Below, in pieces: positions 19,928 to 30,175 of a stretch of 64,000 bases of DNA. The DNA lies in NCBI RefSeq assembly GCF_023115465.1, contig NZ_CP096034.1:3162001-3226000 (forward strand), written 5' to 3'. Every line of letters begins with the position of its first letter. Positions within the stretch are counted from its first letter, which is position 1. Below the pieces are notes generated by a model that had not been told where the DNA came from, searched no databases, and saw only the letters and a program-made list of their open reading frames with translations. The stretch is from Gottfriedia acidiceleris. Lineage in GTDB: Bacteria; Bacillota; Bacilli; Bacillales; Bacillaceae_G. Position numbers and translations under genes: made by a program.

Positions 19928-20836
19928 CTATGCAATTTCATTAATTGTTCCCTGCATCATTTTTGGATGAAGGATACATTCATATAAATTGTCTGAAGAC
20001 AAAGTAACATGACTCAATCCAACTAAAACCGAACTCGATGAATACCATTTCCCATTAATTTTCAATTTAACAACAGTAGGTTTTATTGCGACGAGGAATT
20101 GATTACTTTGGCCAATACTTTTATAAGGTATATAAGTTCCTTGAAAAAAACTTAAGACATCGAGTGCTTCTGTATTATGTAATGTATTTTCAGAGTCTCT
20201 AACTAACTTTACTAGTTCGATAGGTAATCCATAATCACTAGTGGAACAATCTAAAATAATAACTGGTTTCCTAGAAAGCGGTTCATGTAGAGAGTTACCA
20301 CTATCCATTAACCCTCTAATTTTAATCGAAGTGTTCCGCCACACAATTTCCATTTCATACATTTCATTCAATTTCCATTTTGTAAACGAGATTTGATTAA
20401 TCGATTTTCTAGCGTAAAATATGACAATTGGGAGCATTCCAATTACAAAATACCAGCTAACAGGATCACCATAAAAGGATGATTTGGTTAAATTTGATTC
20501 ATTAGTAGCAAATAAATAATGTAAGCCTAATAATGCGCCACCTAAAATGAATGTTGAAAAATAGAAGATACTTAATAGCTGTAAAAAAGTGATAATCCGT
20601 TGCCTTCCAAATGCAAAAAATACGATAAAAAACGATAATAATATTTTCATAAAAGGTGAGCCAAAAACATATGCATAAGGAGTAAACGTCATTAGAACAA
20701 CGATTGAACCTAATAGTGCTCCTAACAATGACCGCAAAATAGATACATTTCTTTTTAGAATTAAGCCTGTCAACTGAATGATCAAGAAATCCATTAACAA
20801 GTTTAATAACCAAACAAGATCGCCATATATCACCAA
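19928..20836 (-). CDS. spoIIGA: SpoIIGA, sigma-E processing aspartic protease
   Basis: 302 aa from TTG 20834-20836. The N-terminal half has five hydrophobic helices; the C-terminal half has LMDSGNSLHEP with the catalytic Asp near residue 178. It cleaves pro-sigma-E in response to SpoIIR. The frame is open to an ATG at 20875, but the likely transcription start lies only about 3 bases before that ATG and no ribosome site precedes it. The TTG aligns with the family start (LVIYGDLVWLLN) and has AGAGGATGG upstream, rather far away. Start confidence is moderate, identity high. Confidence 0.9.
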   Translation of the reverse strand: MVIYGDLVWLLNLLMDFLIIQLTGLILKRNVSILRSLLGALLGSIVVLMTFTPYAYVFGSPFMKILLSFFIVFFAFGRQRIITFLQLLSIFYFSTFILGGALLGLHYLFATNESNLTKSSFYGDPVSWYFVIGMLPIVIFYARKSINQISFTKWKLNEMYEMEIVWRNTSIKIRGLMDSGNSLHEPLSRKPVIILDCSTSDYGLPIELVKLVRDSENTLHNTEALDVLSFFQGTYIPYKSIGQSNQFLVAIKPTVVKLKINGKWYSSSSVLVGLSHVTLSSDNLYECILHPKMMQGTINEIA

Positions 20837-20884
20837 TTTTGTTCGCCATCCTCTATAGAATATTAGACTATTCATTTATATGTA

Positions 20885-20950
20885 AGTATAGGATGAGCAC
20901 AGTAAGAAGTCTGTCAAAAAAAGGAAGCTTTATTGAAGAGTTTTTCGACA
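20885..20950 (-). promoter_or_regulatory. spoIIG promoter with long spacer and a Spo0A box
   Basis: TTGACA (20912-20917) and TATACT (20885-20890) are 21 bases apart, well over the usual 17, as in the B. subtilis spoIIG promoter that needs Spo0A~P. A perfect 0A box TGTCGAA (20944-20950, minus strand) lies 26 bases upstream of the -35. Activation by Spo0A is inferred. Confidence 0.8.
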
Positions 20951-21041
20951 ATACATTTTCGAAATATGGATTGGACAGGTCTATATTTAATAGTAATCTT
21001 TCACTTTATTCTATTAAATCTGCCCAATAAGGAGTGAGGAT

Positions 21042-21710
21042 TTGGATAGCTGGATATTTCATTCACCCATTTTTGAGTTTGACAAAACTAATCCATCAAT
21101 AAGACAACACTCTGCCTGGAAAGGTCACGCTAAATTTGCTTACGATTTAGTTCAATTCGTGAAACCAAAAAAAATTGTAGAATTAGGTACCCACTTTGGC
21201 TTTTCTTTTTTCTGTTTTTGTCAAAGTGTGAAAGATCATAATCTGTCATGTGAATGTTTTGCAGTTGATACTTGGCAAGGTGATCTGCATAGTGGATTGT
21301 ATAGTAATGAAGTTTTTGATACGGTACTTGAAGTTGTTCAAAAGCATTATCAGAAAGAAGCTAAAATGTTCCGTAAATCTTTCGACGAAGCAATTCAGAA
21401 TTTTGAAGATAATACCATCGACATACTTCATATTGACGGGTTTCATACTTTTGAAGCTGTGCTCCATGATTACACTACTTGGCTACCAAAAGTATCTCAA
21501 GAAGGAATTGTTTTAATTCATGATACTGAAGTACGAATTCAAGATTTTGGGGTTTATAAATTTTGGGAAGGCATTAAACAAAAACTCCCATCTTTTGAAT
21601 TTACACACTCATATGGTTTAGGTGTTTTATTCCCTAAAGGCTGTAACAAAAAGTTCAAGAGTGTCTTTAGTGAGCTAACTAATTTACAAAATCACTACTC
21701 CAAAGAATAA
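21042..21710 (+). CDS. Class I SAM-dependent methyltransferase (Methyltransf_24-like)
   Basis: 222 aa. SAM-binding motif I is KKIVELGTHFGFSFF (43-57); an acidic motif II follows in CFAVDTWQGD, then IDILHIDGFHTFEAVLHDY and GIVLIHDTEVR, typical of the Methyltransf_24 class often linked to sugar or peptide modification. Substrate unknown. Start TTG 21042-21044 behind GGAGTGAGG. It is the only plus-strand gene between ftsZ and spoIIGA, the place held by bpr in B. subtilis, and is divergent from the Spo0A-type spoIIG promoter. No partner gene adjoins it. Confidence 0.82.
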   Translation: MDSWIFHSPIFEFDKTNPSIRQHSAWKGHAKFAYDLVQFVKPKKIVELGTHFGFSFFCFCQSVKDHNLSCECFAVDTWQGDLHSGLYSNEVFDTVLEVVQKHYQKEAKMFRKSFDEAIQNFEDNTIDILHIDGFHTFEAVLHDYTTWLPKVSQEGIVLIHDTEVRIQDFGVYKFWEGIKQKLPSFEFTHSYGLGVLFPKGCNKKFKSVFSELTNLQNHYSKE

Positions 21711-21750
21711 AAAACCAAGATAAGAGAATTTATCTTATCTTGGTTTTTTT
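21711..21750. terminator. Bidirectional terminator between the methyltransferase gene and ftsZ
   Basis: Fifteen-base perfect stem (21711-21725 with 21733-21747), 7-base loop, A-run on the left and T7 on the right. It serves the convergent plus-strand methyltransferase and minus-strand ftsZ. Confidence 0.92.
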
Positions 21751-21757
21751 ACATTTA

Positions 21758-22900
21758 TTAGCGTCTTTTACGATTACGTAAAAACGCTGGAATATCTAAG
21801 TCATCAAGACTCGTTACATTTTTAGTCGTTTCTACAACCGGAGCTTCTTCGCGGATTGGTTCGCGTTTAATAGTTGGTTGTGGAGCTTGGGTAGGTGTTG
21901 AAATTGTTTGTCTCGCCATTGGTTTTGGAGTAGGCGGTGCTGTAACAACACCTTCAAATCCAGTCGCAATAACCGTTACAATAATTTCATCCTTTAAGTT
22001 TTCATTGATTACAGAACCGAAAATCATATTTACTTCTGCATCACATGCAGTCGATACGATATCTGCTGCTTCTTGCACTTCATATAAACTTAAGTTAGTA
22101 CCACCAGTGATATTCATAAGTACACCTTGTGCACCATTAATTGAAGTTTCTAATAATGGACTAGAAATAGCCTTTTTAGCTGCTTCTGCCGCACGGTTTT
22201 CTCCACCAGCAACACCGATACCCATTAATGCAGAACCTTTATTAGACATAATTGTCTTAACATCTGCAAAGTCAAGGTTAATTAATCCCGGAACAGCGAT
22301 TAAGTCAGAAATACCTTGAACCCCTTGACGAAGTACATTATCTGCTTCGCGGAATGCTTCTAGCATTGGGGTATTACGATCAACGATTTCTAATAATCGG
22401 TCATTAGGAATAACAATTAAAGTATCAACGCTTTCCTTCATTGCAGCGATTCCAGTTGCCGCTTGAGTTGAACGTTTTCTACCTTCAAATGTAAATGGAC
22501 GAGTAACTACACCTACAGTTAATGCACCTAATTCTTTTGCTACTTGTGCAATTACTGGAGCTGCACCTGTTCCTGTACCTCCACCCATTCCAGCAGTTAC
22601 GAATACCATGTCAGCTCCTTTAAGAGCTTCTTGTAATTGTTCTCTACTTTCTTCTGCTGCTTTTTTACCTACCTCTGGATTAGCTCCCGCCCCTAAACCA
22701 CGAGTAAGTTTGCCACCGATTTGCATTTTCACTTCAGCTTTTGATAGATTAAGAGCTTGTGCATCAGTATTCACAGCAATAAAATCTACACCTTGTACTC
22801 CATGTTCAATCATTCGGTTTACGGCGTTGTTTCCTCCACCACCTACACCTATTACTTTTATCTTCGCTAAAGCATCTACATTTGTATCAAAATCTAACAT
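21758..22900 (-). CDS. ftsZ: Cell-division GTPase FtsZ
   Basis: 380 aa. Tubulin signature GGGTGTGAA at 106-114, GTPase T7 loop in LINLDFADV, a variable Pro-rich linker (about 317-365) and the C-terminal peptide [15 protein letters not shown] that binds FtsA, SepF, ZapA and EzrA. Start after AGGGGGATCAATC. Follows ftsA with a 35-base gap. Confidence 0.98.
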   Translation of the reverse strand: MLDFDTNVDALAKIKVIGVGGGGNNAVNRMIEHGVQGVDFIAVNTDAQALNLSKAEVKMQIGGKLTRGLGAGANPEVGKKAAEESREQLQEALKGADMVFVTAGMGGGTGTGAAPVIAQVAKELGALTVGVVTRPFTFEGRKRSTQAATGIAAMKESVDTLIVIPNDRLLEIVDRNTPMLEAFREADNVLRQGVQGISDLIAVPGLINLDFADVKTIMSNKGSALMGIGVAGGENRAAEAAKKAISSPLLETSINGAQGVLMNITGGTNLSLYEVQEAADIVSTACDAEVNMIFGSVINENLKDEIIVTVIATGFEGVVTAPPTPKPMARQTISTPTQAPQPTIKREPIREEAPVVETTKNVTSLDDLDIPAFLRNRKRR

Positions 22901-22935
22901 GATTGATCCCCCTACTTTTCAAATTCATCACAAAT

Positions 22936-24216
22936 TTAATCCCATAAATATTTAAAAATGCTTTTAACTTTACTCATGACGCGCTCTTCATCCTGCTGTT
23001 TTGGTTTTGTATTTGAATTTGAAACAGCTACAGGTTTTCGTTCATTTGATTCGAATGCAATATTAGAGCTAAGTTTTTTTCCACGCATTTTTGATTTATA
23101 AAAAGCATACTTGATTAGACCTACGCCAGTAATGTATTGAGGTTCTCTTACTCCAATATAATCTGGTGTTGCAACCCTTACATTATTTTTAAATACCTTT
23201 TGAGCTAAATCGATTACACCAGTCATTGTAACTGTACCACCAGTTAGAACAAATCCACCTGGTAAATTGCTTCCCCTCATTCTTACAAGCTCATTTTGAA
23301 CCATAATGAAGATTTCTTCTAATCTAGCTTCAATAATATCAGAAATTTCTTGCTGACTGTATTGTTGATGTTGTTCACTACCCATTATTGGTACACTTAA
23401 TACTTCTTCAGGTAATGCAGTATCATAAAAGGCATGTCCAAATTTCACTTTAATTTTTTCTGCATCTTCAGTTGAAGTTTTCAGTCCAATTGATATATCT
23501 TTTGTAATATGGTCTCCTCCAACAGGTAGGACTGAAGTTGCCATTAATACTCCTTCTCTAAAAAGAGAAATTGTAGTTGAGCCTCCACCGATATCAACAA
23601 GTGCTACACCTAAGTTTTTCTCATCCTGCTTTAGTCCTATCGTACTTGCAGCCATAGGTTGTAGACATATATCCGTTACTTCTAACCCCGCTTTTTCAAC
23701 ACAACGAAGTATATTATGTACTAGAGTTCTTGAACCAGTGATTAATGTACCTTCCATTTCCAATCGTACACCAATCATTCCTCTTGGGTCTTTTACCTCA
23801 GAAAGGCCATCAACAATGTATTCATGTGGAACAACATCGATAATTTCTCTTTCCGGTGGTATAGAAATTACTTGAGCCTGATCCATTACTCTTAAAACAT
23901 CTTCATTGTCAATTTCTTTATTTTCTTTAGAAACTGCTACTACGCCGTTAGTACTAATCAATTGCACTTGATTCGCACTAACCCCTACAATTACTTTGTC
24001 AATATGAATGCCAACCATTCTTTCTGCTTGATCAATTGCTTTTTTGATTGATTTGACTGTTTCATCTATATCAACTATTGACCCACGTTTTAAGCCTGAA
24101 GATTTAACATTACCAACACCGATAATGTTAAGTGTGTCGTTAACTAGTTCTCCTATGATTACTTTAATTGTTGAAGTTCCAACGTCAAGACTCACATAGA
24201 TCTCATTGCTGTTCAT
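22936..24216 (-). CDS. ftsA: Cell-division protein FtsA
   Basis: 426 aa. Actin-like ATPase that tethers FtsZ to the membrane. Visible are YVSLDVGTSTIKV (phosphate 1), GVALVDIGGGSTTI (phosphate 2) and the adenosine motif GGFVLTGGTVTM; the C-terminus MSKVKSIFKYLWD is the amphipathic membrane helix. ATG after GGAGGTGCCATC. Directly follows divIB; ylxW, ylxX and sbp of B. subtilis are missing. Confidence 0.97.
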   Translation of the reverse strand: MNSNEIYVSLDVGTSTIKVIIGELVNDTLNIIGVGNVKSSGLKRGSIVDIDETVKSIKKAIDQAERMVGIHIDKVIVGVSANQVQLISTNGVVAVSKENKEIDNEDVLRVMDQAQVISIPPEREIIDVVPHEYIVDGLSEVKDPRGMIGVRLEMEGTLITGSRTLVHNILRCVEKAGLEVTDICLQPMAASTIGLKQDEKNLGVALVDIGGGSTTISLFREGVLMATSVLPVGGDHITKDISIGLKTSTEDAEKIKVKFGHAFYDTALPEEVLSVPIMGSEQHQQYSQQEISDIIEARLEEIFIMVQNELVRMRGSNLPGGFVLTGGTVTMTGVIDLAQKVFKNNVRVATPDYIGVREPQYITGVGLIKYAFYKSKMRGKKLSSNIAFESNERKPVAVSNSNTKPKQQDEERVMSKVKSIFKYLWD

Positions 24217-24441
24217 GATGGCACCTCCTTTTTCTCTCTATCTATTATAATCGAGCATCAATTCATTCTTAAATATCATATATGACATCTATTCAACATT
24301 TACGGGGTTTTTCCTCTTTTTTTAAGTTTGATTTTTCATAATCTTTTTAATTTTTTTCATTATTTCTATTTAACTACTAGTCTACACTAACAAATAAAGT
24401 TAAAAAAGACTTGAAAGTACTGTTAACTAATGTTAATTCAA

Positions 24442-25215
24442 CTATTTGTTATCAGTACTATAAGGAGAATCAGTACTATAAGGAGAAAAATACGCACCAA
24501 CTTCTAAATGGATAACCCCTTTTTGATCTTTAGGTATTGACTTTAAAATTAATGGGTAATTTGACATTTTATTTGAGAATTTTCGAATCGTTGTCCTTAC
24601 TTCATACCCTTCATTTGTAAACACCGTTATTAACAAAGGATCATCCTTACTTGGAGTATAATCTATTTCAGAAATTGAATGAAATATACTTTGTGGCATT
24701 TTTTTCAATTCCGCAGCCATTTCCTGCAACTCGTCTCCTTGTTTCCAACCAATTAAATCAGGTGCTGTAGTATTTCCTAGTGAATTTTTCTCTTTAATAA
24801 GGACTCCGCTTTCTAACAATAGATACTTTTTCCCGCTGAATAAACCTTGTCCAACAGGCTGAAATTCTTTTACATCGATTTCTACTTTATTAGGAAATCT
24901 TTTATGTACGATTGCAGATTGAATTGTGTTTAGACTTTCAAGCTGATCTACTACCCTTTTTGACCTAATTGTCAAAAAGCTATCATCAACGCTAACATCG
25001 GCTAATTTTTGAATTTCTTTATCAGAGTACAGTTGGTTTCCATTAATTACTAAGTGAATTTTTGAACCAATTGATGTTTGGAAATACAATACACATAAGA
25101 GCAAAGAAAAAAACACAAGAATTGTGACCAGTAATCGCATATTTGCTTTTTTACGTTTTTTATTACGTAAAACAGGTACACGGTCTTCTAAACTAATAAT
25201 CTTATTTTCCTGCAT
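24442..25215 (-). CDS. divIB: Cell-division protein DivIB (FtsQ)
   Basis: 257 aa. Short cytoplasmic N-terminus, one membrane helix (about 27-47), POTRA domain (SKIHLVINGNQLYSDKEI onward), FtsQ domain and an extracytoplasmic tail. The start ATG at 25213-25215 has GGAGGCATATTT; a start nine codons earlier is less good. The tail ends SPYSTDSPYSTDNK, an exact 18-base tandem duplication. Works with DivIC and FtsL in activating FtsW/PBP2B. Confidence 0.93.
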   Translation of the reverse strand: MQENKIISLEDRVPVLRNKKRKKANMRLLVTILVFFSLLLCVLYFQTSIGSKIHLVINGNQLYSDKEIQKLADVSVDDSFLTIRSKRVVDQLESLNTIQSAIVHKRFPNKVEIDVKEFQPVGQGLFSGKKYLLLESGVLIKEKNSLGNTTAPDLIGWKQGDELQEMAAELKKMPQSIFHSISEIDYTPSKDDPLLITVFTNEGYEVRTTIRKFSNKMSNYPLILKSIPKDQKGVIHLEVGAYFSPYSTDSPYSTDNK

Positions 25216-25385
25216 AAATATGCCTCCATTATCAATGTTCAACTAAAAATACCTTTTTAATTTACTTTTGCTTAAGAAGTAATTTAAGAATAATAAAAAA
25301 TAGAATAGCAAATGAATGCCATTCTATCTTGGTCATCATATGCTATGTAAATTATAGCATATAATATGGTTAGTTTAGAAGAAAC

Positions 25386-26294
25386 TTACATTTTTTTCCC
25401 AACAATTTCTACTTCTGTTTCAAGTTGCACATTAAATTTTTCTAATATAGTTTTCTTAATATATGCTATTAAATCTAATACATCTTTTGAAGTGGCATTT
25501 CCAGCATTTACAATAAAGTTACCATGCATTTCAGAAACCTTCGCACCACCAATTTGATATCCTTTTAAATCAGCACGTTCAATTAAATTACCAGCATACA
25601 GTGGTAATGGATTACGGAAAATACTTCCAGCACATGGATAATTCCATGGTTGTGTTTCTCTTCGATAATCTTTGTTTTTTTGCATTAAAGCAGTAGAAGC
25701 TTCTTTTGATCCCTCTTGAAGCTGAAGTTCTGCTTCTAATACAAATCCTTTACGTTTATGTTGTAAAACTGAAGTTCGATAAGAAAAGTCTAATTCTTCA
25801 TTTGATAGCCATTCCATTGTTCCATCGGGAAATAGAATATGTGCCCTAGAAGTAATAGTTGAAAAATCGGATTGATGCGCACCTGCATTCATATATACAC
25901 CGCCACCAACACTACCAGGAATTCCACTTGCAAACTCTAGACCAGATAATCCTTTTCTACTTAGTTGAGTAGCTAAACGAATAACTGAATATCCTGCACC
26001 TACAACTACTTTTGTACCTTCTACTTCAATATGGTCTAAGCAATCACTAATTTTTATTACGACACCTTCAATACCTTGATCCGATACAAGTAAATTTGAT
26101 CCTCTACCAATTACAGTCACATTTACTTCATGTTCATTTGCAAGGTTAATAATCTCTTTAATTTCATTCACAGTTTTAGGAATGACCAAATACTCAGCTG
26201 GTCCTCCAATTTTCATTGTCGTATGATTTGCTAAAGGCTCATTTATTAGAAGACTCGAGTCATTTAATATTTCCTTTAATTTTGATTCAAACAT
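25386..26294 (-). CDS. murB: UDP-N-acetylenolpyruvoylglucosamine reductase
   Basis: 302 aa, type II MurB (short form). FAD-binding segments [29 protein letters not shown] and [16 protein letters not shown] are seen, with the catalytic Ser in [10 protein letters not shown]. Makes UDP-MurNAc with NADPH. ATG after a GGGGGA ribosome site. Sits between murG and divIB as in B. subtilis. Confidence 0.97.
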   Translation of the reverse strand: MFESKLKEILNDSSLLINEPLANHTTMKIGGPAEYLVIPKTVNEIKEIINLANEHEVNVTVIGRGSNLLVSDQGIEGVVIKISDCLDHIEVEGTKVVVGAGYSVIRLATQLSRKGLSGLEFASGIPGSVGGGVYMNAGAHQSDFSTITSRAHILFPDGTMEWLSNEELDFSYRTSVLQHKRKGFVLEAELQLQEGSKEASTALMQKNKDYRRETQPWNYPCAGSIFRNPLPLYAGNLIERADLKGYQIGGAKVSEMHGNFIVNAGNATSKDVLDLIAYIKKTILEKFNVQLETEVEIVGKKM

Positions 26295-26368
26295 TCGTCA
26301 TTTTCCCCCTTTAGCTTATAGTATCCTCTATTATATTTTTATTTTATTTCAAACTTGTTCGTGCAAGT

Positions 26369-27460
26369 TCATTTACTTATTTTCTCTAAAACATTTACTA
26401 GTTTTTTTGCAGCATCTGGTACACCCATTTTTAATGATGCATTTTTCATCTCTTCAAGTTTAATAGGATTTAGTAATACTTTTTCAATTTCAGTTACTAA
26501 ATATTCACTATTAAAGTTTTTTTCCAATATAACAATTGCCGCACCATTTTTCTCGAGTGATCTAGCATTAACTTCTTGATGATTATTCGTTACATATGGG
26601 CTTGGTATTAGAATACTAGGTTTTCCTAATGCAGTTAATTCTGCTAATGTAGTTGCTCCTGCTCTTGATACGACTAAATCCACTTCTCTTAATATTTCAG
26701 GCATATTATGTAAAAATGGTTTAACCACTACATTTTCAGGGTTACCTACTTTATTTATTTCCTCAATGACAGAATCGTAATGCACTTCGCCTGTTACATA
26801 AATCATTTGGTAATCTTTTTCACCTAATTGATTGACACTTTTTAAAAAGGCTTGATGAATCGGTCTTGCTCCCCTCGAACCACCAACAATTAGTACTGTG
26901 CGTTTACCTGATTTTAATCCTAATGTTTCTAATACGGCTGGATTTGATTCTCCAAGTACTTCAGAAGCCCTCGGGTTTCCAGTAAACACTACTTTCTCTT
27001 TATTAAAATAGTCAGCAACCTCTTCAAAACAAATTGCAACTTTTGTTACATAACGATTTAAGAACTTATTTGTTAGTCCCGGTATACTATTTTGTTCATG
27101 TATAACTGTCGGAATCCCTAGTTTTGCTGCAGCGTAAACTACAGGACCACAAACATATCCACCTGTTCCAACGACTACATCTGGCTTAAATTCACGAATT
27201 ATTTTCTTACTATCTGATACACCCTTTAAGAATCGATAGACTGTTTTAAAATTCTCGAATGATATGCTTCTCTTGAACCCTGTAATAACAATAGATTTAA
27301 AAGGTATGTGTGCTTTAGATACAATCCCTTTTTCTAATCCATTTTCTGTACCAACATATAAACATTCTACATTGGAATCTTGTTTTTTTAACTCTTTAAT
27401 TAGCGCAAGTGCTGGATAAATATGACCACCAGTACCCCCACCACTAACTAAAATTTTCAT
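26369..27460 (-). CDS. murG: MurG N-acetylglucosaminyltransferase (lipid II synthase)
   Basis: 363 aa, GT28 family. The N-terminal [13 protein letters not shown] loop (residues 9-20) and the C-terminal donor-site [18 protein letters not shown] are present. Adds GlcNAc to lipid I on the inner membrane face. ATG after AGGAGGATCTTT. A terminator and a 227-base gap separate it from spoVE, so it probably starts a separate transcription unit. Confidence 0.97.
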   Translation of the reverse strand: MKILVSGGGTGGHIYPALALIKELKKQDSNVECLYVGTENGLEKGIVSKAHIPFKSIVITGFKRSISFENFKTVYRFLKGVSDSKKIIREFKPDVVVGTGGYVCGPVVYAAAKLGIPTVIHEQNSIPGLTNKFLNRYVTKVAICFEEVADYFNKEKVVFTGNPRASEVLGESNPAVLETLGLKSGKRTVLIVGGSRGARPIHQAFLKSVNQLGEKDYQMIYVTGEVHYDSVIEEINKVGNPENVVVKPFLHNMPEILREVDLVVSRAGATTLAELTALGKPSILIPSPYVTNNHQEVNARSLEKNGAAIVILEKNFNSEYLVTEIEKVLLNPIKLEEMKNASLKMGVPDAAKKLVNVLEKISK

Positions 27461-27513
27461 AAAGATCCTCCTAAATTACAATACATAAATAACTTGAAGC
27501 AGTTTAAGTAGTT

Positions 27514-27522
27514 ATTATACCA
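27514..27522 (-). promoter_or_regulatory. Candidate extended -10 promoter for murG
   Basis: TGGTATAAT on the minus strand (TGN plus perfect TATAAT), 54 bases before the murG ATG. No good -35 is seen at 16-18 bases. The upstream terminator makes a promoter here likely. Confidence 0.5.
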
Positions 27523-27618
27523 ATTTTATCACTATCATTCTAATTGTTTTTTCTATAAAAATAAAGAAAACGTACCAATTGGAAAGTAAATAGGCAAGAA
27601 CATATTACTTTACTACAT

Positions 27619-27689
27619 AAAAAAGAACGACTCATCTTTGAAAAATTCAAGTACAATATGTACTTGTTTCAATTTGAGTCGGTCCTTTT
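27619..27689 (-). terminator. Large terminator hairpin after spoVE
   Basis: Outer arms AAAAGAACGACTCA and TGAGTCGGTCCTTTT (27621-27634 with 27675-27689), an inner CAAGTACA/TGTACTTG arm pair, and TTTTTT at the minus-strand end. The outer arm overlaps the last bases of spoVE. Confidence 0.75.
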
Positions 27690-28788
27690 ATGTACGCGCA
27701 TGTCTACTAATATTTAATAATACACCTACGGCTAGTAGCATTAATGTTAGAGATGAACCACCATAGCTTAAAAATGGTAAGGTAATCCCTGTAACTGGCA
27801 TTAAGCCTATTACAACGCCTATATTAATCATTACTTGTATTGCAATCATTGAGACAATTCCTACTGCTAAAAAAGTACCGAATAAATCAGGAGCACTTAA
27901 AGCAATTCGGATCCCTCTCCAAAGTAATAAAGAGAATAATAAGATGACAAAAGTTCCGCCAATAAATCCTAACTCTTCTGATAGAATCGCAAAGATGAAA
28001 TCAGTTTGTGGTTCAGGTAAATACATAAACTTTTGTCTACTTTGTCCTAATCCTAACCCAAATAATCCACCAGGACCAATTGCATATAGTGATTGAATAA
28101 TTTGGAATCCAGTTCCTAATGGATCAGACCATGGATCTAGAAATGATGTAATCCTTTTTATTCGATATGGAGCAGAAGCTATTAGGGCAACAAATCCTGC
28201 AACCCCAACAATACCCAATCCCATAAAATGAGAAATTCTCGCTCCAGCTACGAATATGATGATTACACAAGTACCTACCATTACTGTACCTGTTCCTAAA
28301 TCTGGTTGTAGCATAATTAAACCAAATGCCAAAAACACAAGACCTAATGTTGGTACAAGACCTTTTTTAAAAGACGTAATATTTTTCTGATTATCTGCTA
28401 AGTATTTTGATAGAAAGACCATCATTCCAAGTTTCATAAACTCAGAGGGCTGGATCGAGAATGCACCGATTCCAATCCAACTTCGTGCACCACCTCGTAC
28501 TAGACCAACACCTGGTACTAGTACAAGTACCAACAAGATAAAACAAGCGATTAATATTTTTTTTGCATGTGTTTTGAAAAGCCAGTAGTCGATATTTGAA
28601 ACAACAAACATTCCAACTACTCCAACTCCAGCAAATAATAATTGCCGTTTAGCAAAAAAGAACGAATCATGAAACTTATAAGATGCCCATATTGCACTAG
28701 CACTGTAAACCATAATCATACCTACTGTTAATAATGATAGCGTAACGAGAACAAGAATCATGTCAGGACTATTTTTCTTTGTTGGCAC
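27688..28788 (-). CDS. spoVE: SEDS glycosyltransferase SpoVE
   Basis: 366 aa, the same length as B. subtilis SpoVE. Ten-helix SEDS polymerase with GARSWIGIGAFSIQPSEF, the catalytic Asp region in LQPDLGTG, FIFAILSEELGFIGG and LPFLSYGGSS. Together with SpoVD it builds spore cortex peptidoglycan. Its dcw position between murD and murG suits SpoVE rather than FtsW, which in Bacillus is encoded elsewhere. Start is GTG after GAGGTGTATTTAA. Confidence 0.92.
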   Translation of the reverse strand: MPTKKNSPDMILVLVTLSLLTVGMIMVYSASAIWASYKFHDSFFFAKRQLLFAGVGVVGMFVVSNIDYWLFKTHAKKILIACFILLVLVLVPGVGLVRGGARSWIGIGAFSIQPSEFMKLGMMVFLSKYLADNQKNITSFKKGLVPTLGLVFLAFGLIMLQPDLGTGTVMVGTCVIIIFVAGARISHFMGLGIVGVAGFVALIASAPYRIKRITSFLDPWSDPLGTGFQIIQSLYAIGPGGLFGLGLGQSRQKFMYLPEPQTDFIFAILSEELGFIGGTFVILLFSLLLWRGIRIALSAPDLFGTFLAVGIVSMIAIQVMINIGVVIGLMPVTGITLPFLSYGGSSLTLMLLAVGVLLNISRHART

Positions 28789-28822
28789 TTAAATACACCT
28801 CAACTTTTGAATTAAACAAGCC

Positions 28823-30175
28823 TTACATTAACTTATGCACTGCTTGTATAAATTTATTACCACGTTCTTCAAAAGTCTTAAATTGATCCCAGCTTGCGCA
28901 AGCAGGTGACAATAAAATAATATCTCCAACTTCTGAATGAGCGAACGCTTCATTTACAGCATCTTCAACATTATCTACCGATTTTACTGCTTTCATTCCT
29001 GCTTTTTCTGCTGATTCAATTAATTTTTCTGCTGTTTGACCATAAGTGACCATTTTTTTAACATTTTTAAAATAAGGAATTAAATCGTCAAAACCATTTC
29101 CACGATCTAATCCACCAGCTATTAAAATGACTGGTTTTTGAAAAGAAGAAATTGCTTTTTGTGTTGCTAAAATATTAGTAGCTTTTGAATCATTATAAAA
29201 CTTTCTCTTATTTATTTCTGTTACAAACTGAAGTCGGTGCTCTACACCAGTGAAAGTTGTTAACACCTTTTCAATTGCATCGTTTTCAACATCTAGAAGT
29301 TTAGAAATTGCTACTGCTGCTAATATATTTTCTAAATTATGTTTACCTGGTAAGACAATTTTTTCAACTTCAATCACTTTTTTCTCTTTAAAATAAACAT
29401 AGCCATTTTGAACATATGCACCATCTTGCATAATTTTAGTTGTAGAGAATGGAATAATTTTCGCTCTAATTTGAGAAGCCATTGCCATTACATTCTCATC
29501 ATCAAAATTAACGACAGCAAAATCATTTTCTGTTTGATTTTTAAATATATTGGCTTTTGCCTTAATATACTCATCTTTTGTACCATGATAGTCTAAATGT
29601 GCTTCGAAAATATTTGTGATTAATGAAATTTTTGGTCGGAAACTTTCGATTCCCATTAATTGGAATGAAGAAAGTTCAGTTACAATAATATTATCTTCTT
29701 TTGCATTTTCAGCAACTTCACATGCAACAGTACCAATATTTCCTGCAACAAGAGGTTTTTTATTGCCTTCTTGCAGCATATTTAGTGCTAAAGTAGTCGT
29801 TGTCGTTTTCCCATTTGAGCCTGTAATTCCGATAAATGGTGCTTCACTTATTAAATATGCAAGCTCTATTTCCGTATAAATCGGAATATTACGTTTTACA
29901 GCTTCTATTAATAATGGATTTGTATATGGAATTCCTGGATTTTTGACGATACAAAATGGTTGATCATCTAATAATGATAGTGGATGCTCACCACAAACTA
30001 CGTTAAAACCTTCACTTTTTAGCTTTTGTGCGATTTCATTTTGTTCAAAAGGAGTTCGATCATTAACAGTTACAGTCGCACCTAATTTTTTTAATAATTT
30101 ACTAGCTGCATACCCGCTCTTTGCCATTCCTAATACTAATACATTTTTATTTTGAAAGTTCGATATGTTATTCAA
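28823..30175 (-). CDS. murD: UDP-MurNAc-L-Ala--D-Glu ligase
   Basis: 450 aa. ATP-binding [18 protein letters not shown] (about 113-130), central [16 protein letters not shown] and C-terminal VEHRLQFV and NDSKATN motifs are in order. Adds D-glutamate in the cytoplasm. Start TTG 30173-30175, directly after the mraY stop, with GAGGTG overlapping the end of mraY, so probably coupled. Confidence 0.97.
   Translation of the reverse strand: MNNISNFQNKNVLVLGMAKSGYAASKLLKKLGATVTVNDRTPFEQNEIAQKLKSEGFNVVCGEHPLSLLDDQPFCIVKNPGIPYTNPLLIEAVKRNIPIYTEIELAYLISEAPFIGITGSNGKTTTTTLALNMLQEGNKKPLVAGNIGTVACEVAENAKEDNIIVTELSSFQLMGIESFRPKISLITNIFEAHLDYHGTKDEYIKAKANIFKNQTENDFAVVNFDDENVMAMASQIRAKIIPFSTTKIMQDGAYVQNGYVYFKEKKVIEVEKIVLPGKHNLENILAAVAISKLLDVENDAIEKVLTTFTGVEHRLQFVTEINKRKFYNDSKATNILATQKAISSFQKPVILIAGGLDRGNGFDDLIPYFKNVKKMVTYGQTAEKLIESAEKAGMKAVKSVDNVEDAVNEAFAHSEVGDIILLSPACASWDQFKTFEERGNKFIQAVHKLM

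Noticed and set aside
20839-21030. Plus-strand 63-aa frame ending just before the methyltransferase gene
   Set aside because: It overlaps the spoIIG promoter and Spo0A box, has no ribosome site, and its start lies in spoIIGA; the codons look random.
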